This document shows positions 1-7,640 of a stretch of 64,000 nucleotides of DNA, piece after piece. The translations under genes were made by a program, and so were the position numbers. The notes below the pieces were generated by a model. The model ran no database searches, was not told where the DNA came from, and saw only the letters and a list, made by a program, of their open reading frames with translations. Positions within the stretch are counted from its first letter, which is position 1; every line of letters begins with the position of its first letter. The DNA is from an uncultured Thermoanaerobaculia bacterium (GTDB lineage: Bacteria; Acidobacteriota; Thermoanaerobaculia; Multivoradales; Multivoraceae), in NCBI GenBank assembly GCA_951813015.1, contig CATOTG010000008.1:434001-498000 (forward strand), given 5' to 3'.

Positions 1-807
1 TCAGGAGACCTCGGCCAGGAAGGCTCCGACTTCGGTGTGGAACTCTTTGGGGCGTTCCGTCGGGATGCCGTGGCCGCAGTGTTCGAGCATGACGAGGCGG
101 GCGCCCGGGATGCGGCGGGACATGATGACGCTGCCGCCCGGTGGGGTGAGGGCGTCTTCCAGGCCCTGGAGGATCAAGGTGGGACAGGAGATGGCCGCCA
201 GGTCGGCGGTGTAGTCGATGTCCGAGACGGCGCGGCAGGCGGCGGCGTAGCAGGCGTCGTCGTTGCGTTCGATCGCGAGACGCGCCGCCTCCGCGATGTC
301 CTCGGCGTGGCGTTCGCGGTACTCCTTGCCGTAGGAGAGCGCGGGGCCGGTCGGCGCAAGCGCCTTGGCAAGGCCGTCCCGCTCGATCAGGTCGGCCCGG
401 GCGTTCCAGCCGGCCTCGGCGCGTTCGTTCAGCTCGCTCGAGGTGCTGATCAGGATCAGGGCCTGGGTGCGCTCGGGGAAGTCGAGGGCGAAGCGTTGGG
501 AGACGACGCCGCCCATCGAGATCCCGCCGATCACGGCGTCAGGGGCGCCGACTTCGTCGAGCACCGACGCCAGGTCGGAGGCCCAGGTCCCGGGCGCCAT
601 CGTGTCGGGGCGTCGGTCCGAGCCGCCGAAGCCGCGAACGTCCCAGGTCAGGACGGTGCAGCGGTCCTGGAACGTCTCCACGGTGGACCCCCAGGAGTCG
701 AGATGACCGCCCAGACCGTGTGTCAGGACGACGACCGGGCCGGCGCCCGCGACCCGATAGCGAATCCTGGCGCCATCGGTTGCGGTGGCGAAGCGGTCAG
801 CTTGCAC
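1..807 (-). CDS. Alpha/beta-fold hydrolase
   Basis: This is a soluble serine hydrolase of about 268 residues; the substrate cannot be read from the sequence. The core is complete: an HGLGG oxyanion loop, a DVRGFGGSD segment, the nucleophile elbow GISMGG, an acid in QGLEDALTPP and the catalytic His in EHCGHG near the end. I chose the GTG at 807 because it opens directly onto the fold (VQADRFATATDG) and lies at the edge of a 70-bp tandem repeat. The reading frame stays open to 996, but that stretch is repeat and antisense of the next gene. In the pre-duplication arrangement this GTG would have overlapped the last codons of the upstream membrane gene. Family assignment is firm and function is unknown. 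Confidence 0.85.
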   Translation of the reverse strand: MQADRFATATDGARIRYRVAGAGPVVVLTHGLGGHLDSWGSTVETFQDRCTVLTWDVRGFGGSDRRPDTMAPGTWASDLASVLDEVGAPDAVIGGISMGGVVSQRFALDFPERTQALILISTSSELNERAEAGWNARADLIERDGLAKALAPTGPALSYGKEYRERHAEDIAEAARLAIERNDDACYAAACRAVSDIDYTADLAAISCPTLILQGLEDALTPPGGSVIMSRRIPGARLVMLEHCGHGIPTERPKEFHTEVGAFLAEVS

Positions 808-899
808 GGCGGTTGAAGAGCCCGACCGAGCGAATCCTGGCGCCGTCGGTTGCGGCAGCGAAGCGGTCAGCTTGCACGGCGGTTGAAGAGCCCGACCGT
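760..899. repeat. 70-bp tandem duplication at a gene junction
   Basis: There are two head-to-tail copies (760-829 and 830-899) with only about three mismatches. On the minus strand each copy carries the last codons and TGA of the small membrane gene (GLFNRRAS) and the first codons of the hydrolase (VQADRFA). The duplication therefore separated two genes that originally overlapped by about 11 nt, and left both intact. Confidence 0.9.
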
Positions 900-1148
900 C
901 AGCGCCAGCGGAATGACGAACAGCAGGGTGCGCAGCCAGCCCGGCATGTCGGTGAGAATCAGGATGAGGCCGACGGGGATCCAGAATACGATCCACATCC
1001 AGATCGGGATCGTCCTCGGCTTGACGGGTTCGGTATTCGCGGCGTCGGCCAGGATGACGACGATCACGACGCCTGCTGCGGCGCCGAGAACGCCGGCGAT
1101 CAGACCTCCGGCCGGATACGCGGCTGTGGCGAGAATCAGCTCAGACAT
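867..1148 (-). CDS. Small multi-pass membrane protein
   Basis: I do not recognise this 93-residue protein. It has a hydrophobic N-terminal half rich in Ala and Gly (about residues 3-35), a second membrane segment starting at IPIWMWIVFW (about 48-66) and a third at LRTLLFVIPLAL (about 73-88), so three or four helices. The start ATG at 1148 is preceded by an AGGAGG ribosome site about 13 nt upstream. Its last eight codons lie inside the 70-bp repeat that also holds the start of the downstream hydrolase. It is divergent from the flavin oxidoreductase gene. The function is not predictable. Confidence 0.6.
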   Translation of the reverse strand: MSELILATAAYPAGGLIAGVLGAAAGVVIVVILADAANTEPVKPRTIPIWMWIVFWIPVGLILILTDMPGWLRTLLFVIPLALTVGLFNRRAS

Positions 1149-1225
1149 GGGACTCGCGGGTCCTCCTGTACGTTGTTGACGCGCGATCCTATACATTGAC
1201 CGACATTGACCGGGAAGAGGGAGCC

Positions 1226-2146
1226 ATGCGGGTCAGCATTTCCGTTCAGAGTGCCTACAACGTGACCGACCCCCGCGAGGGGGCCCGGAGGATGATCGAC
1301 CGGGCCCGCGCGGCGCGGGAGGCTGGCCTCGACGCGTTGTTCGTGGGCGACCACCACGCGACCGAGCTGCCCTACTACCAGAACACGGCGATCCTCGGCC
1401 GGATGCTGGCGGAGTGGGGGGATCGTCCCGCGGGCGCCCTCTATCTGCTGCCGCTCTGGCACCCGCTGATCGTCGCCGAGCAGGTCGGGACGCTGGCTAG
1501 CCTGATGGAGGGCCGGTTCATCCTCCAGTGCGCGATCGGCCCCGCCGACAACCAGTTCCCGGCAATGGGCGTCTCGGCGCGGCAGCGGCCGTCGCGGTTC
1601 GAGCAATCGCTCTCCATCCTGCGCCGCCTATGGGCGGGCGAGACGGTGACGACCGGAGGAGAGAACGATCGCTTCGGGCTCCGGGAGGCGCGCCTCTCGC
1701 CGTGCCCGCCGGCGCCGGTCGAGGTCTGGATCGGCGCCTCCGCGCCGCCGGCGATCGACCGCGCCGCACGGCTGGGCGACGGCTGGCTGGCGGCGCCAGG
1801 CCTGACGCCGGCGGACGCGGCGGATCAACTCGGCCTTTACCGGGACGCCTGTGAGCGCCACAACCGCCCGGTCGGCGTGTGCGCGATCCGGCGCGACATC
1901 TACGTCGGCGGCACGGCGGCCGAAGCGGAGCAGACCGCGGCGGGGATCGTCTCACGCGGATACCGGGGCTTTCCGCCCGAGGCGTTGATTCTCGGCGACA
2001 TCGATCGCGTGGCCGGTGCATTCGGGGAGCTGGCCGAGATCGGGTACGACGAGGTCGTCGTGCGGCACCTGGTTCAGCACCCGGCGCAGGTGCTCGAGTC
2101 GATCGGCCGGCTCGCGACGGTCCGCGAACGGTTGGCCGGCTGGTGA
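1226..2146 (+). CDS. LLM-class flavin-dependent oxidoreductase
   Basis: This is a luciferase-like monooxygenase-fold protein (TIM barrel, FMN or F420 cofactor) of 306 residues. Visible family features are the N-terminal strand RVSISVQSAYN, the segment GLDALFVGDHH, LYLLPLWHPLIVAEQVGTL and the late glycine-rich segment VEVWIGASAPPAIDRAARLGDGWL. The ATG at 1226 has a GAAGAGGGA ribosome site; an ATG-free 10-codon extension upstream is unlikely to be used. The last codons and the TGA fall inside a relic of a macro-domain gene read on the other strand, so the C-terminus was probably altered when that sequence joined. The substrate is unknown. Confidence 0.85.
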   Translation: MRVSISVQSAYNVTDPREGARRMIDRARAAREAGLDALFVGDHHATELPYYQNTAILGRMLAEWGDRPAGALYLLPLWHPLIVAEQVGTLASLMEGRFILQCAIGPADNQFPAMGVSARQRPSRFEQSLSILRRLWAGETVTTGGENDRFGLREARLSPCPPAPVEVWIGASAPPAIDRAARLGDGWLAAPGLTPADAADQLGLYRDACERHNRPVGVCAIRRDIYVGGTAAEAEQTAAGIVSRGYRGFPPEALILGDIDRVAGAFGELAEIGYDEVVVRHLVQHPAQVLESIGRLATVRERLAGW

Positions 2147-2262
2147 AGAGGTTTCCCTGGACGATTCCGACCTTCGCCACGTCAGAACAGCCAGAGTCTC
2201 GTCGGACATCGACCGGCTCGCGCGATCCCCTGCGCCCTGAGCCTCGGCCGCGCCGAAGGGGC
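2137..2262 (-). pseudogene. Relic of a DarT/DarG gene junction
   Basis: Read on the minus strand, 2180 downward begins MAKVGIVQGNLFTSRP, close to the start of the intact macro-domain gene at 3843 (MAKVEVVRGNIFTSR). Just upstream, ending in LWLF and a stop, lies a degraded copy of the DarT C-terminus (RLRAQG matches RLKAQG of the relic at 3.9 kb). The plus strands of 2137-2250 and about 3800-3915 align along their whole length. Only the junction survives: everything after the first ~16 antitoxin codons has been replaced by the 3' end of the LLM oxidoreductase gene. Confidence 0.7.
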
Positions 2263-2282
2263 CCCTTCAGGATGAACTGGAG

Positions 2283-2963
2283 TCATCTCCCGATCCTCCG
2301 TGGGGGTGCGTTGTCTGGCGGGACCGGTGTGCGGTGGGCGACTCGGGCCGCGTGCAGGGCGACCGCCCGGGTAGCCAGGTCGTCGGTGGGCTCGTTGTCT
2401 TCTGGTTCCCGGGAGAACAGTCGTCCCTGCTTGAGCCCGGTCATGGCAAGCAGCCGATTCATCGCCTCGGCGTGCTTCTCGAGCGATCCGTCGGCCAGGA
2501 TGTGCTCGACGGATATCCCTCGACCGGCCAGCGCCTGCGCCACCAGCAGCGTGCGATGGCAGTCGAGCGGCTCCTTCTCTGAACAGAGGAGGGCGATTCG
2601 CTGCTTCAACGCGCCGCGGGATACTCGTTCCACGCCGGCCTTGAACGCCGGCTTCACCTGCAGCCGGTCGTAGCGTATCCGTCCGTTCTCGTAGTCTGCG
2701 GGATCGTCGGATCGGCCGCCGAGTTCGCGTCCCAGGAAGACGTAGGCAATGTCGGCCCCGGTCAACCTCCGGGCCAGTTCCTCCCGATTGAAGTGCGGAT
2801 TCCGGCGGCTGTACGGCGCCGACCGCACGTCCGCAACAGCCGTGATCCGGTGCAGGCGGAGCAACTCCTCAAGGCGCTCCATCGGGTGGTTCGAGTGGCC
2901 GATCGTGAAGACGAGTTTGCCGTCGACACATCGTCCGGGACTGTTGAAGGGTGATTGCGGCAT
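2283..2963 (-). CDS. DUF488 family protein
   Basis: This 226-residue protein is a clear DUF488 member. It has the opening TIGHSNHPMERLEELL, the ADVRSAPYSRRNPHFN motif, YVFLGRELGGR and the later ALLCSEKEPLDCHRTLLVAQAL, which carries the conserved Cys and His. No biochemical role is established for the family; members often sit in defence or accessory regions. The start is the ATG at 2963, with GGAG five bases upstream. That start lies at the right-hand end of a sequence resembling the miniature repeat found after rpoZ and trxA, so the element may have contributed it. It lies downstream of the macro-domain gene on the same strand and may be co-transcribed with it. Confidence 0.8.
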   Translation of the reverse strand: MPQSPFNSPGRCVDGKLVFTIGHSNHPMERLEELLRLHRITAVADVRSAPYSRRNPHFNREELARRLTGADIAYVFLGRELGGRSDDPADYENGRIRYDRLQVKPAFKAGVERVSRGALKQRIALLCSEKEPLDCHRTLLVAQALAGRGISVEHILADGSLEKHAEAMNRLLAMTGLKQGRLFSREPEDNEPTDDLATRAVALHAARVAHRTPVPPDNAPPRRIGR

Positions 2964-3084
2964 CGTCTCCGTGAGGGTCGATCTCTGGCCGCTCAGGCGT
3001 GTCTCTGCGTCAGACCCGGGAGCTTGCTCCGACGGGCGCCTGACCGCTCTCGGTGCGGCGCGGACCTTCACCACGGCCTGTTAG
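2957..3084 (-). repeat. Diverged copy of the miniature element (copy C)
   Basis: Reading the minus strand from 3084, the first ~54 bases match the left end of the element at 60328 at about 80 percent by eye, including CCGCACCGAGAG and CAGGCGCCCG. The rest is poorly conserved apart from an ACGATGCCG at the far end. The copy straddles the macro-domain stop and the DUF488 start. It supplies the last ~24 codons of the former and probably the start codon of the latter. Confidence 0.55.
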
Positions 3085-3843
3085 TGGGCCGCCTTGGGAT
3101 TCGAGGAACGACAGCTGTTCCGGGTCTTGACGCGCCGGAGTGGGCTGCGAAGGCTCCTCGACCCGACGCAGCCAGTCGAGAACCCTGGCGACCGTCTTCT
3201 CGCCTATGCCCGGAAGGGAAGCCAACTGTCCCACAGTGGATACGCCATTCCGCTCGAGCGCCTGGCGGATTGTGGCGACGCGCTTCCTTGCGACCGCAGT
3301 CTCCCTGGCGAGTTCCGTTTCGTCGCGCTCACGGCAACGGTGCCTGAGAGGGTTGATCCACTCGTCCTCCGCCGTCGGTTCGAAGCGGTAGATCTCGACC
3401 GGCACGTCGCAAGGAGCGAGCCGGCCCTGCATCAGTTCGAGCACATCCTGTTCGTCCAGGCCACCGTTCTGGGCGCCCAGGAGCGGGAACGCAACCGAAG
3501 TGATCCCGCGCTTGCGATACGTCTCGATGAATCTGCGGAGCCCGGCGTCCAGGTACTCCATTCTGGAGGGCCAGCGCCAGTGCTTCTTGGTGGGGAAGTT
3601 GAGCACCCGTTTCTGCTTCGGTCCGCCGGGCGGCGCGTTCGCGTCACCGTACAGCCAGAGCTTGCCGACTTCCATCCGACCCGCCCGGCAGAGCTCCACG
3701 TAGCGGTCGAACATCTCCGGATAGCGGAGCTTGAATTCCAGGGCGAGGCCGGCCCCCATCACGCCGACGCAGTTCACCGGGTTGACCAGCGTCTGATGCC
3801 GGCTGGTGAAGATGTTCCCCCGAACGACTTCGACCTTCGCCAT
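3010..3843 (-). CDS. darG: Macro-domain DarG-like antitoxin with helix-hairpin-helix
   Basis: This 277-residue protein starts with a macro domain (about 1-155). It shows the ADP-ribose-binding loops NPVNCVGVMGAGLALEFK and PLLGAQNGGL, the features of DarG, which removes ADP-ribose that DarT places on DNA. A second region (about 175-245) contains a helix-hairpin-helix (VGQLASLPGIGEKTVARVLDWL), consistent with DNA binding. The last ~24 residues lie in a copy of the miniature element and look like added sequence. Three bases upstream lies the stop of a DarT remnant, which is the normal toxin-antitoxin order. Macro family is certain. DarG is inferred from the adjacent DarT relic. Confidence 0.8.
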   Translation of the reverse strand: MAKVEVVRGNIFTSRHQTLVNPVNCVGVMGAGLALEFKLRYPEMFDRYVELCRAGRMEVGKLWLYGDANAPPGGPKQKRVLNFPTKKHWRWPSRMEYLDAGLRRFIETYRKRGITSVAFPLLGAQNGGLDEQDVLELMQGRLAPCDVPVEIYRFEPTAEDEWINPLRHRCRERDETELARETAVARKRVATIRQALERNGVSTVGQLASLPGIGEKTVARVLDWLRRVEEPSQPTPARQDPEQLSFLESQGGPLTGRGEGPRRTESGQAPVGASSRV

Positions 3844-3844
3844 G

Positions 3845-4027
3845 TCAGAAGAACCAGTCTGGTTGGACGAGGACTGGCTTGCGCCATCCCTGCGCCTTGA
3901 GCCTTCGCCGGAGCGACTCCTGCTGCACCGCCGCCGTGACGACCAGGTCGAGCGGAACCCGGTCCGGCACGAGAACCTCGGCCGCGCGCTTGCAGCGAAT
4001 CGCGCTCGGCATTGGCGGTGTCCGCCG
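3845..4027 (-). pseudogene. darT: DarT (DUF4433) C-terminal remnant
   Basis: An open frame of about 55-61 codons ends at 3845, directly before the macro-domain gene. It reads AAEVLVPDRVPLDLV, then RRLKAQGWRKPVLVQPDWFF. The AEVLVPDRVP block and the aromatic end match the C-terminal edge of DarT-type DNA ADP-ribosyltransferases as I know them. The NAD-binding and catalytic parts, which would be upstream, are absent: the frame runs directly into the TAG of the carboxymuconolactone decarboxylase-like gene at 4029. The toxin is therefore amputated while the antitoxin is kept. Recognition rests on a short segment. Confidence 0.7.
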
Positions 4028-4028
4028 T

Positions 4029-4637
4029 CTAGCGGCGCGGCACGTCTTCGGGGAACGGCTCCAGGCCCTCGTCGAGTTCGACGCCGATGCTGCGGAGTGC
4101 CATCGACACCATTCGGTACTGGCCGACGGTGAAGATGAGGTCGATCATCTGCTGGTCGGTGTAGCGGGCCTTCAGGAACGCCCAGGTCCGCTCGGAGATG
4201 GCCGAGCGCCGGTGCAGTTCGGTGGCGGCGCGCAGGAGGTAGCGCTCGAAGCTGCTCCACGGGCCGGCGTTCTCGCCTACGGCAACGTTGCGGATTTCCT
4301 CGTCGGTCATTCCGGCGGCGCTGGCGGCGCGTGCGTGGTGCCCCCACTCGTACTCGGCTTCGTTGAGCCACGCGGTGCGCAGAATGACCATCTCGCGGTC
4401 GCGGTCGGGCAAGGTGCTGCCGCGCAGGATGTACCCCCCGAAGGGGCCCCAGGCTTCCATCAGCGGCGGATGATGGGAGAGGGTGCGGAGCAGGTTGATG
4501 CTCTCCACGCCTTCTGCCGGCGGGATCCTGGGTCCCGTGTCGCGTCTCTGCCCCTGTGCCGGGAGCGTGCCTGTCGAGAGCGCGAGCGCGAGAGCAAATC
4601 CGGCGGCCGCGGCCTTCCGGGTCGAGTGGACGTTCAT
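4029..4637 (-). CDS. Secreted carboxymuconolactone decarboxylase-family protein
   Basis: The protein has 202 residues with an N-terminal signal peptide (about 1-28, KAAAAGFALALALSTGTLPAQG), so it is probably periplasmic. The rest is an AhpD/CMD-like helical domain: REMVILRTAWLNEAEYEWGHHARAASAAGMTDEEI matches the family core, with Glu and His where the catalytic pair usually lies. The CxxC of peroxidase-active AhpD is missing, so a peroxidase role is unlikely. The start ATG at 4637 has a CGGAGG site upstream. Its stop codon forms the breakpoint with the DarT remnant, suggesting that this gene, or the segment carrying it, replaced the front of darT. Confidence 0.8.
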   Translation of the reverse strand: MNVHSTRKAAAAGFALALALSTGTLPAQGQRRDTGPRIPPAEGVESINLLRTLSHHPPLMEAWGPFGGYILRGSTLPDRDREMVILRTAWLNEAEYEWGHHARAASAAGMTDEEIRNVAVGENAGPWSSFERYLLRAATELHRRSAISERTWAFLKARYTDQQMIDLIFTVGQYRMVSMALRSIGVELDEGLEPFPEDVPRR

Positions 4638-4709
4638 GTGGTGTTCCTCCGTATGCCGGTGACTATACAGAGTGCAACCGCAGGGCGAAGCGCTGCGCCC
4701 GTGGTGTTC

Positions 4710-7259
4710 TCAGTCGGACACGATCGCCGCGAGCCGTTTGTACTGCTCGCCGGTCCAGTCGGCTGCTTCCTCCCATTGGTCCCGGTCCGCCAGCGAGAAC
4801 GGCCTGACGACGCCGACCGTCCAGCCGGACCAGGCCCAGGTCCTGGCCTTGGCGCCTCCGTCTGTTTCCTGGTCGCCCATGATTTCGCGGATCCGACTCG
4901 TGTAGAGGCGCATCCTCTCGGTGCGTCCCGACTCTGCCTCGCCGGCCCGGACGTGGAGGCTGATCTGTTCTTCGGCCACGTGGATCCGGATGCGGTCCCC
5001 GAAGGAGTTCAGCTGAGCCGTCCGCTGGCTGGGTCCTCGCCAGCCGCTCTTTTGGCCTTTGACGCCGCCGGTTCGTTCCCGGAGCAGACGCCAGAACGCA
5101 ACCCTCTTCTCCCCCTGGTTTGGAAGTCTGATCTCGATGGCGGCGCCGCAGCGGCTTCCCATTGCCAGGCAGAACTCGGCGGACTCCGAGTAGTCCTGTC
5201 GGTAGGGGTAGAGCACGTAGTCGTCGTGTCCGGGAATTGCGCGCATCGTGCAACTGCCCGCTTTCGTCCCCGGCGGGAAGCGGCTGGCCGGATGGATGTT
5301 CCCCTTGATCGCCTTGCCCGACAGGTGCTCAACGTTGGCCGGATCCGCGTCCAGAAGCGCTGCGGCAACGTGGAGGACTATCGCGGCGGCCGTGTTCTCG
5401 CGGCGCCAGGCGCCATCGCCGATGCGCCATTCGAGCCGGTCGTGCGATTCGCTGTCCGTCGGCCGGTTCGGGTCGCACCACGGCCATCGATCCAGTGCCC
5501 GCTCCGCGAGATCCTCGGCGCGCCGCTCCAGCGCCTCTTCATCCCAGGTTTCCTCCCGGGCCAGACGCCGGGTCATGCCGATCGGGCTCCGTTCGTACAT
5601 CCTGCGTTTTTCGGCGAACGGTCGAGCGCCGAGGCGGGCGTTCGTCGCATCGCCGCTGAGCGTCAGGTTCGCCAGCACGTGCCTGGCCCTCCCGTGGAAC
5701 TCCGGGGCGTCCTCGCCGAGGTCACGGCGCCACGCGGCGCTGAGTTTCTGCGGCATGATGTGCTCCAGCGACAGGCGGTCCCTGGCTGGCGCCTCCTCCC
5801 GGTGCTCCGCCTCCATCAGGGCGCAGAGGACCGCCGTCGAGGCGCGGCTGCTGCTTCCGCCGTAGGCCTTGCGGCTGCGGATGCCCTCCGTTACCTGTTC
5901 ATCGGTCGGCACGCCGACGCGGGTGTGGCGCAGCCTCCGGATGCGGCCCACCCAGTGGTCCGCGAACGACCGACCGACTTGCGGGCCGGGGCCGTGCGCA
6001 AGGTCCGTCGCGGCTCGGTTCACGCCGGTGACGGGGCGGTCGGCAAGCCACAGCCGCGTCAGCCAGGCGCCGATCGCCTCGATCGCTGCTGCCAGCTCGC
6101 CCGCCGCGCCGGGTTGCCTGCCGCCTGGTCGCTGGTCGTTCGGTCGGGAGCCCTCAACGCCCTCCGCCGATGTGTTGTCCCCGTTCCGTGAGGCATCGTG
6201 CAGCAGACGAAGAGTCAGCGGGCGATGAGCTCCCAGACCGAGCTCCCGCAGATGGCGCAGCGCCCGCTCTACTCTGAGCACCCCGGCATGCGAGAGTTCG
6301 AAGTGGGCGCGGAGGCCGCGATTCTCGACGTGTCCGGCGGCGCCGGTCAGCAGGCGGTAGAGCTCCGCGTACCCGACGAGCTCATGGCAGACGGCGGAAC
6401 GGTCCTGGTTGCCCGTTGATCGCAGCCAGCGCCGAAACTCTTCGTAGACGCGGTCGCCGCCCACGAGCCTGCCGGTCTTCCAGCGCAGGAGGTCGCGCAG
6501 GAACAGGTCTATCCGTTCGCTCTCGTACGTGGCATCGAGGATCCTCTCGATCTCGAGCCAGCCGTTGTCGTGGAGCTCCTTCTGGGTCTCGTCGTCGAGG
6601 CCCATGAGCAGCCAGTTCTTCACCTTCTCGCTCTCGGTGAGCGGCCGGCCGGTCGCGTTCAGGCTCTCGAAGATCTGCTGGGGATCGTCGGTCCTGTCGA
6701 GGCCGACGCTCACGACGCGGAACCGCTGCAACCCGCGCAGCAACAGCGCCGGATCCTTCTTCGCCACCAGTCGACGCGATGTCCTGCAGGCCTGGGGCAC
6801 GGCGCCGGGGCCGTTCGATATCTCGCCATCGAGGAAGCGGCGATAGTCCTCCTCATCGCCGTTCTGGAGCCGGAGCTTGCGTCGCAGGTCCCGGGACTTG
6901 CCCGGATTGAGCAGTCGATCGTTGCGGATGATCTCGGCCGTCCAGCCAGCACAGTCGCCGTCCGGACCGAGTTCTTCCGCGATGCAGGCGAGAAGAATGC
7001 TCACCGTGGTCAGCCGCTGCTGGCCATCGACGACGCGGTATCTCGAGACAACGCCCGCAGCTCCTGGTTCGGGGAAGGTGAGCAGGGTGCCGCCGTAGTG
7101 GGCGGCGTCGTTCTCCTTGGCGCCGCCGATCGCCACCAGGTCCTCGACGAGGCGCTCGATGTCGGTCTTTCCCCAGCGGTAGCGTCGCTGCCATCGGGGC
7201 ACCACGTACTGGGTCTGACCATTGAGAAGGTCGAGGAAGTCCACGGCTCTTGCTTGCAT
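4710..7259 (-). CDS. DUF262/DUF1524 GmrSD-type restriction protein
   Basis: This large protein (849 residues) has an N-terminal DUF262 domain (about 1-230), including the PRWQRRYRW and VVDGQQRLTTVSILLAC motifs typical of the NTP-using GmrS/DndB-like half. The middle (about 480-600) carries a DUF1524-type HNH nuclease region, LEHIMPQ followed by HVLANLTL and NARLG. The C-terminal ~250 residues resemble DUF4268-type extensions (ending WEEAADWTGEQYKRL). Fused GmrSD proteins cut modified DNA, so an anti-phage role is likely but inferred. The start ATG at 7259 gives the residues MQARAVDFLDLLNGQ. Two degenerate copies of this 5' end lie just upstream as 182-bp repeats. No methyltransferase partner is adjacent. 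Confidence 0.8.
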   Translation of the reverse strand: MQARAVDFLDLLNGQTQYVVPRWQRRYRWGKTDIERLVEDLVAIGGAKENDAAHYGGTLLTFPEPGAAGVVSRYRVVDGQQRLTTVSILLACIAEELGPDGDCAGWTAEIIRNDRLLNPGKSRDLRRKLRLQNGDEEDYRRFLDGEISNGPGAVPQACRTSRRLVAKKDPALLLRGLQRFRVVSVGLDRTDDPQQIFESLNATGRPLTESEKVKNWLLMGLDDETQKELHDNGWLEIERILDATYESERIDLFLRDLLRWKTGRLVGGDRVYEEFRRWLRSTGNQDRSAVCHELVGYAELYRLLTGAAGHVENRGLRAHFELSHAGVLRVERALRHLRELGLGAHRPLTLRLLHDASRNGDNTSAEGVEGSRPNDQRPGGRQPGAAGELAAAIEAIGAWLTRLWLADRPVTGVNRAATDLAHGPGPQVGRSFADHWVGRIRRLRHTRVGVPTDEQVTEGIRSRKAYGGSSSRASTAVLCALMEAEHREEAPARDRLSLEHIMPQKLSAAWRRDLGEDAPEFHGRARHVLANLTLSGDATNARLGARPFAEKRRMYERSPIGMTRRLAREETWDEEALERRAEDLAERALDRWPWCDPNRPTDSESHDRLEWRIGDGAWRRENTAAAIVLHVAAALLDADPANVEHLSGKAIKGNIHPASRFPPGTKAGSCTMRAIPGHDDYVLYPYRQDYSESAEFCLAMGSRCGAAIEIRLPNQGEKRVAFWRLLRERTGGVKGQKSGWRGPSQRTAQLNSFGDRIRIHVAEEQISLHVRAGEAESGRTERMRLYTSRIREIMGDQETDGGAKARTWAWSGWTVGVVRPFSLADRDQWEEAADWTGEQYKRLAAIVSD

Positions 7260-7276
7260 GCGTGCGGCCTTTCTCC

Positions 7277-7441
7277 TCAGGCGCTCATCGCCGCAGTCCT
7301 GAAGTCCGGGCACTTCGGCTGGTCGATCGCGAGGCGCTCGATGTTGGTCTGTCCCCAGCGGTAGCGTCGCTGCCATCGGGGCGCCACGTACCGGGTCTGA
7401 CCGTTGAGAAGGTCCAGGAAGCCCATCGCTCTTGCGTGCAT
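7277..7441 (-). pseudogene. 54-codon chimeric ORF from the 182-bp repeat (copy 2)
   Basis: It starts MHARAMGFLDLLNGQ, continues as the DUF262 N-terminus to NIERL, and then reads AIDQPKCPDFRTAA, a copy of the kinase fusion C-terminus, before its stop. It is open and has the same upstream leader as the real gene, so it could be translated. It is most simply a by-product of the tandem duplication. Confidence 0.6.
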
Positions 7442-7458
7442 GCGTGCGGCCTTTCTCC

Positions 7459-7623
7459 TCAGGCGCTTTCCGCCGCAGTCCTGAAGCCCGAGCACTTCGG
7501 CTGGTCGATCGCGAGGCGCTCGATGTTGGTCTGTCCCCAGCGGTAGCGGCGCTGCCATCGGGGCGCCACGTACCGGGTCTGACCGTTGACAAGGTCCAGG
7601 AAGCCCATCGCTCTTGCGTGCAT
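7459..7623 (-). pseudogene. 54-codon chimeric ORF from the 182-bp repeat (copy 3)
   Basis: This has the same structure as the preceding chimera: about 37 residues of DUF262 N-terminus joined to the 17-residue kinase tail, ending RTAAESA like the real kinase gene. It begins 18 bp downstream of the kinase stop on the minus strand. There is no independent evidence that it is functional. Confidence 0.6.
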
Positions 7624-7640
7624 GCGTGCGGCCTTTCTCC

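Noticed and set aside
3879..6191. A 770-codon plus-strand frame across the CMD-like and DUF262 genes
   Set aside because: It is a shadow of the minus-strand genes and carries no recognisable fold.
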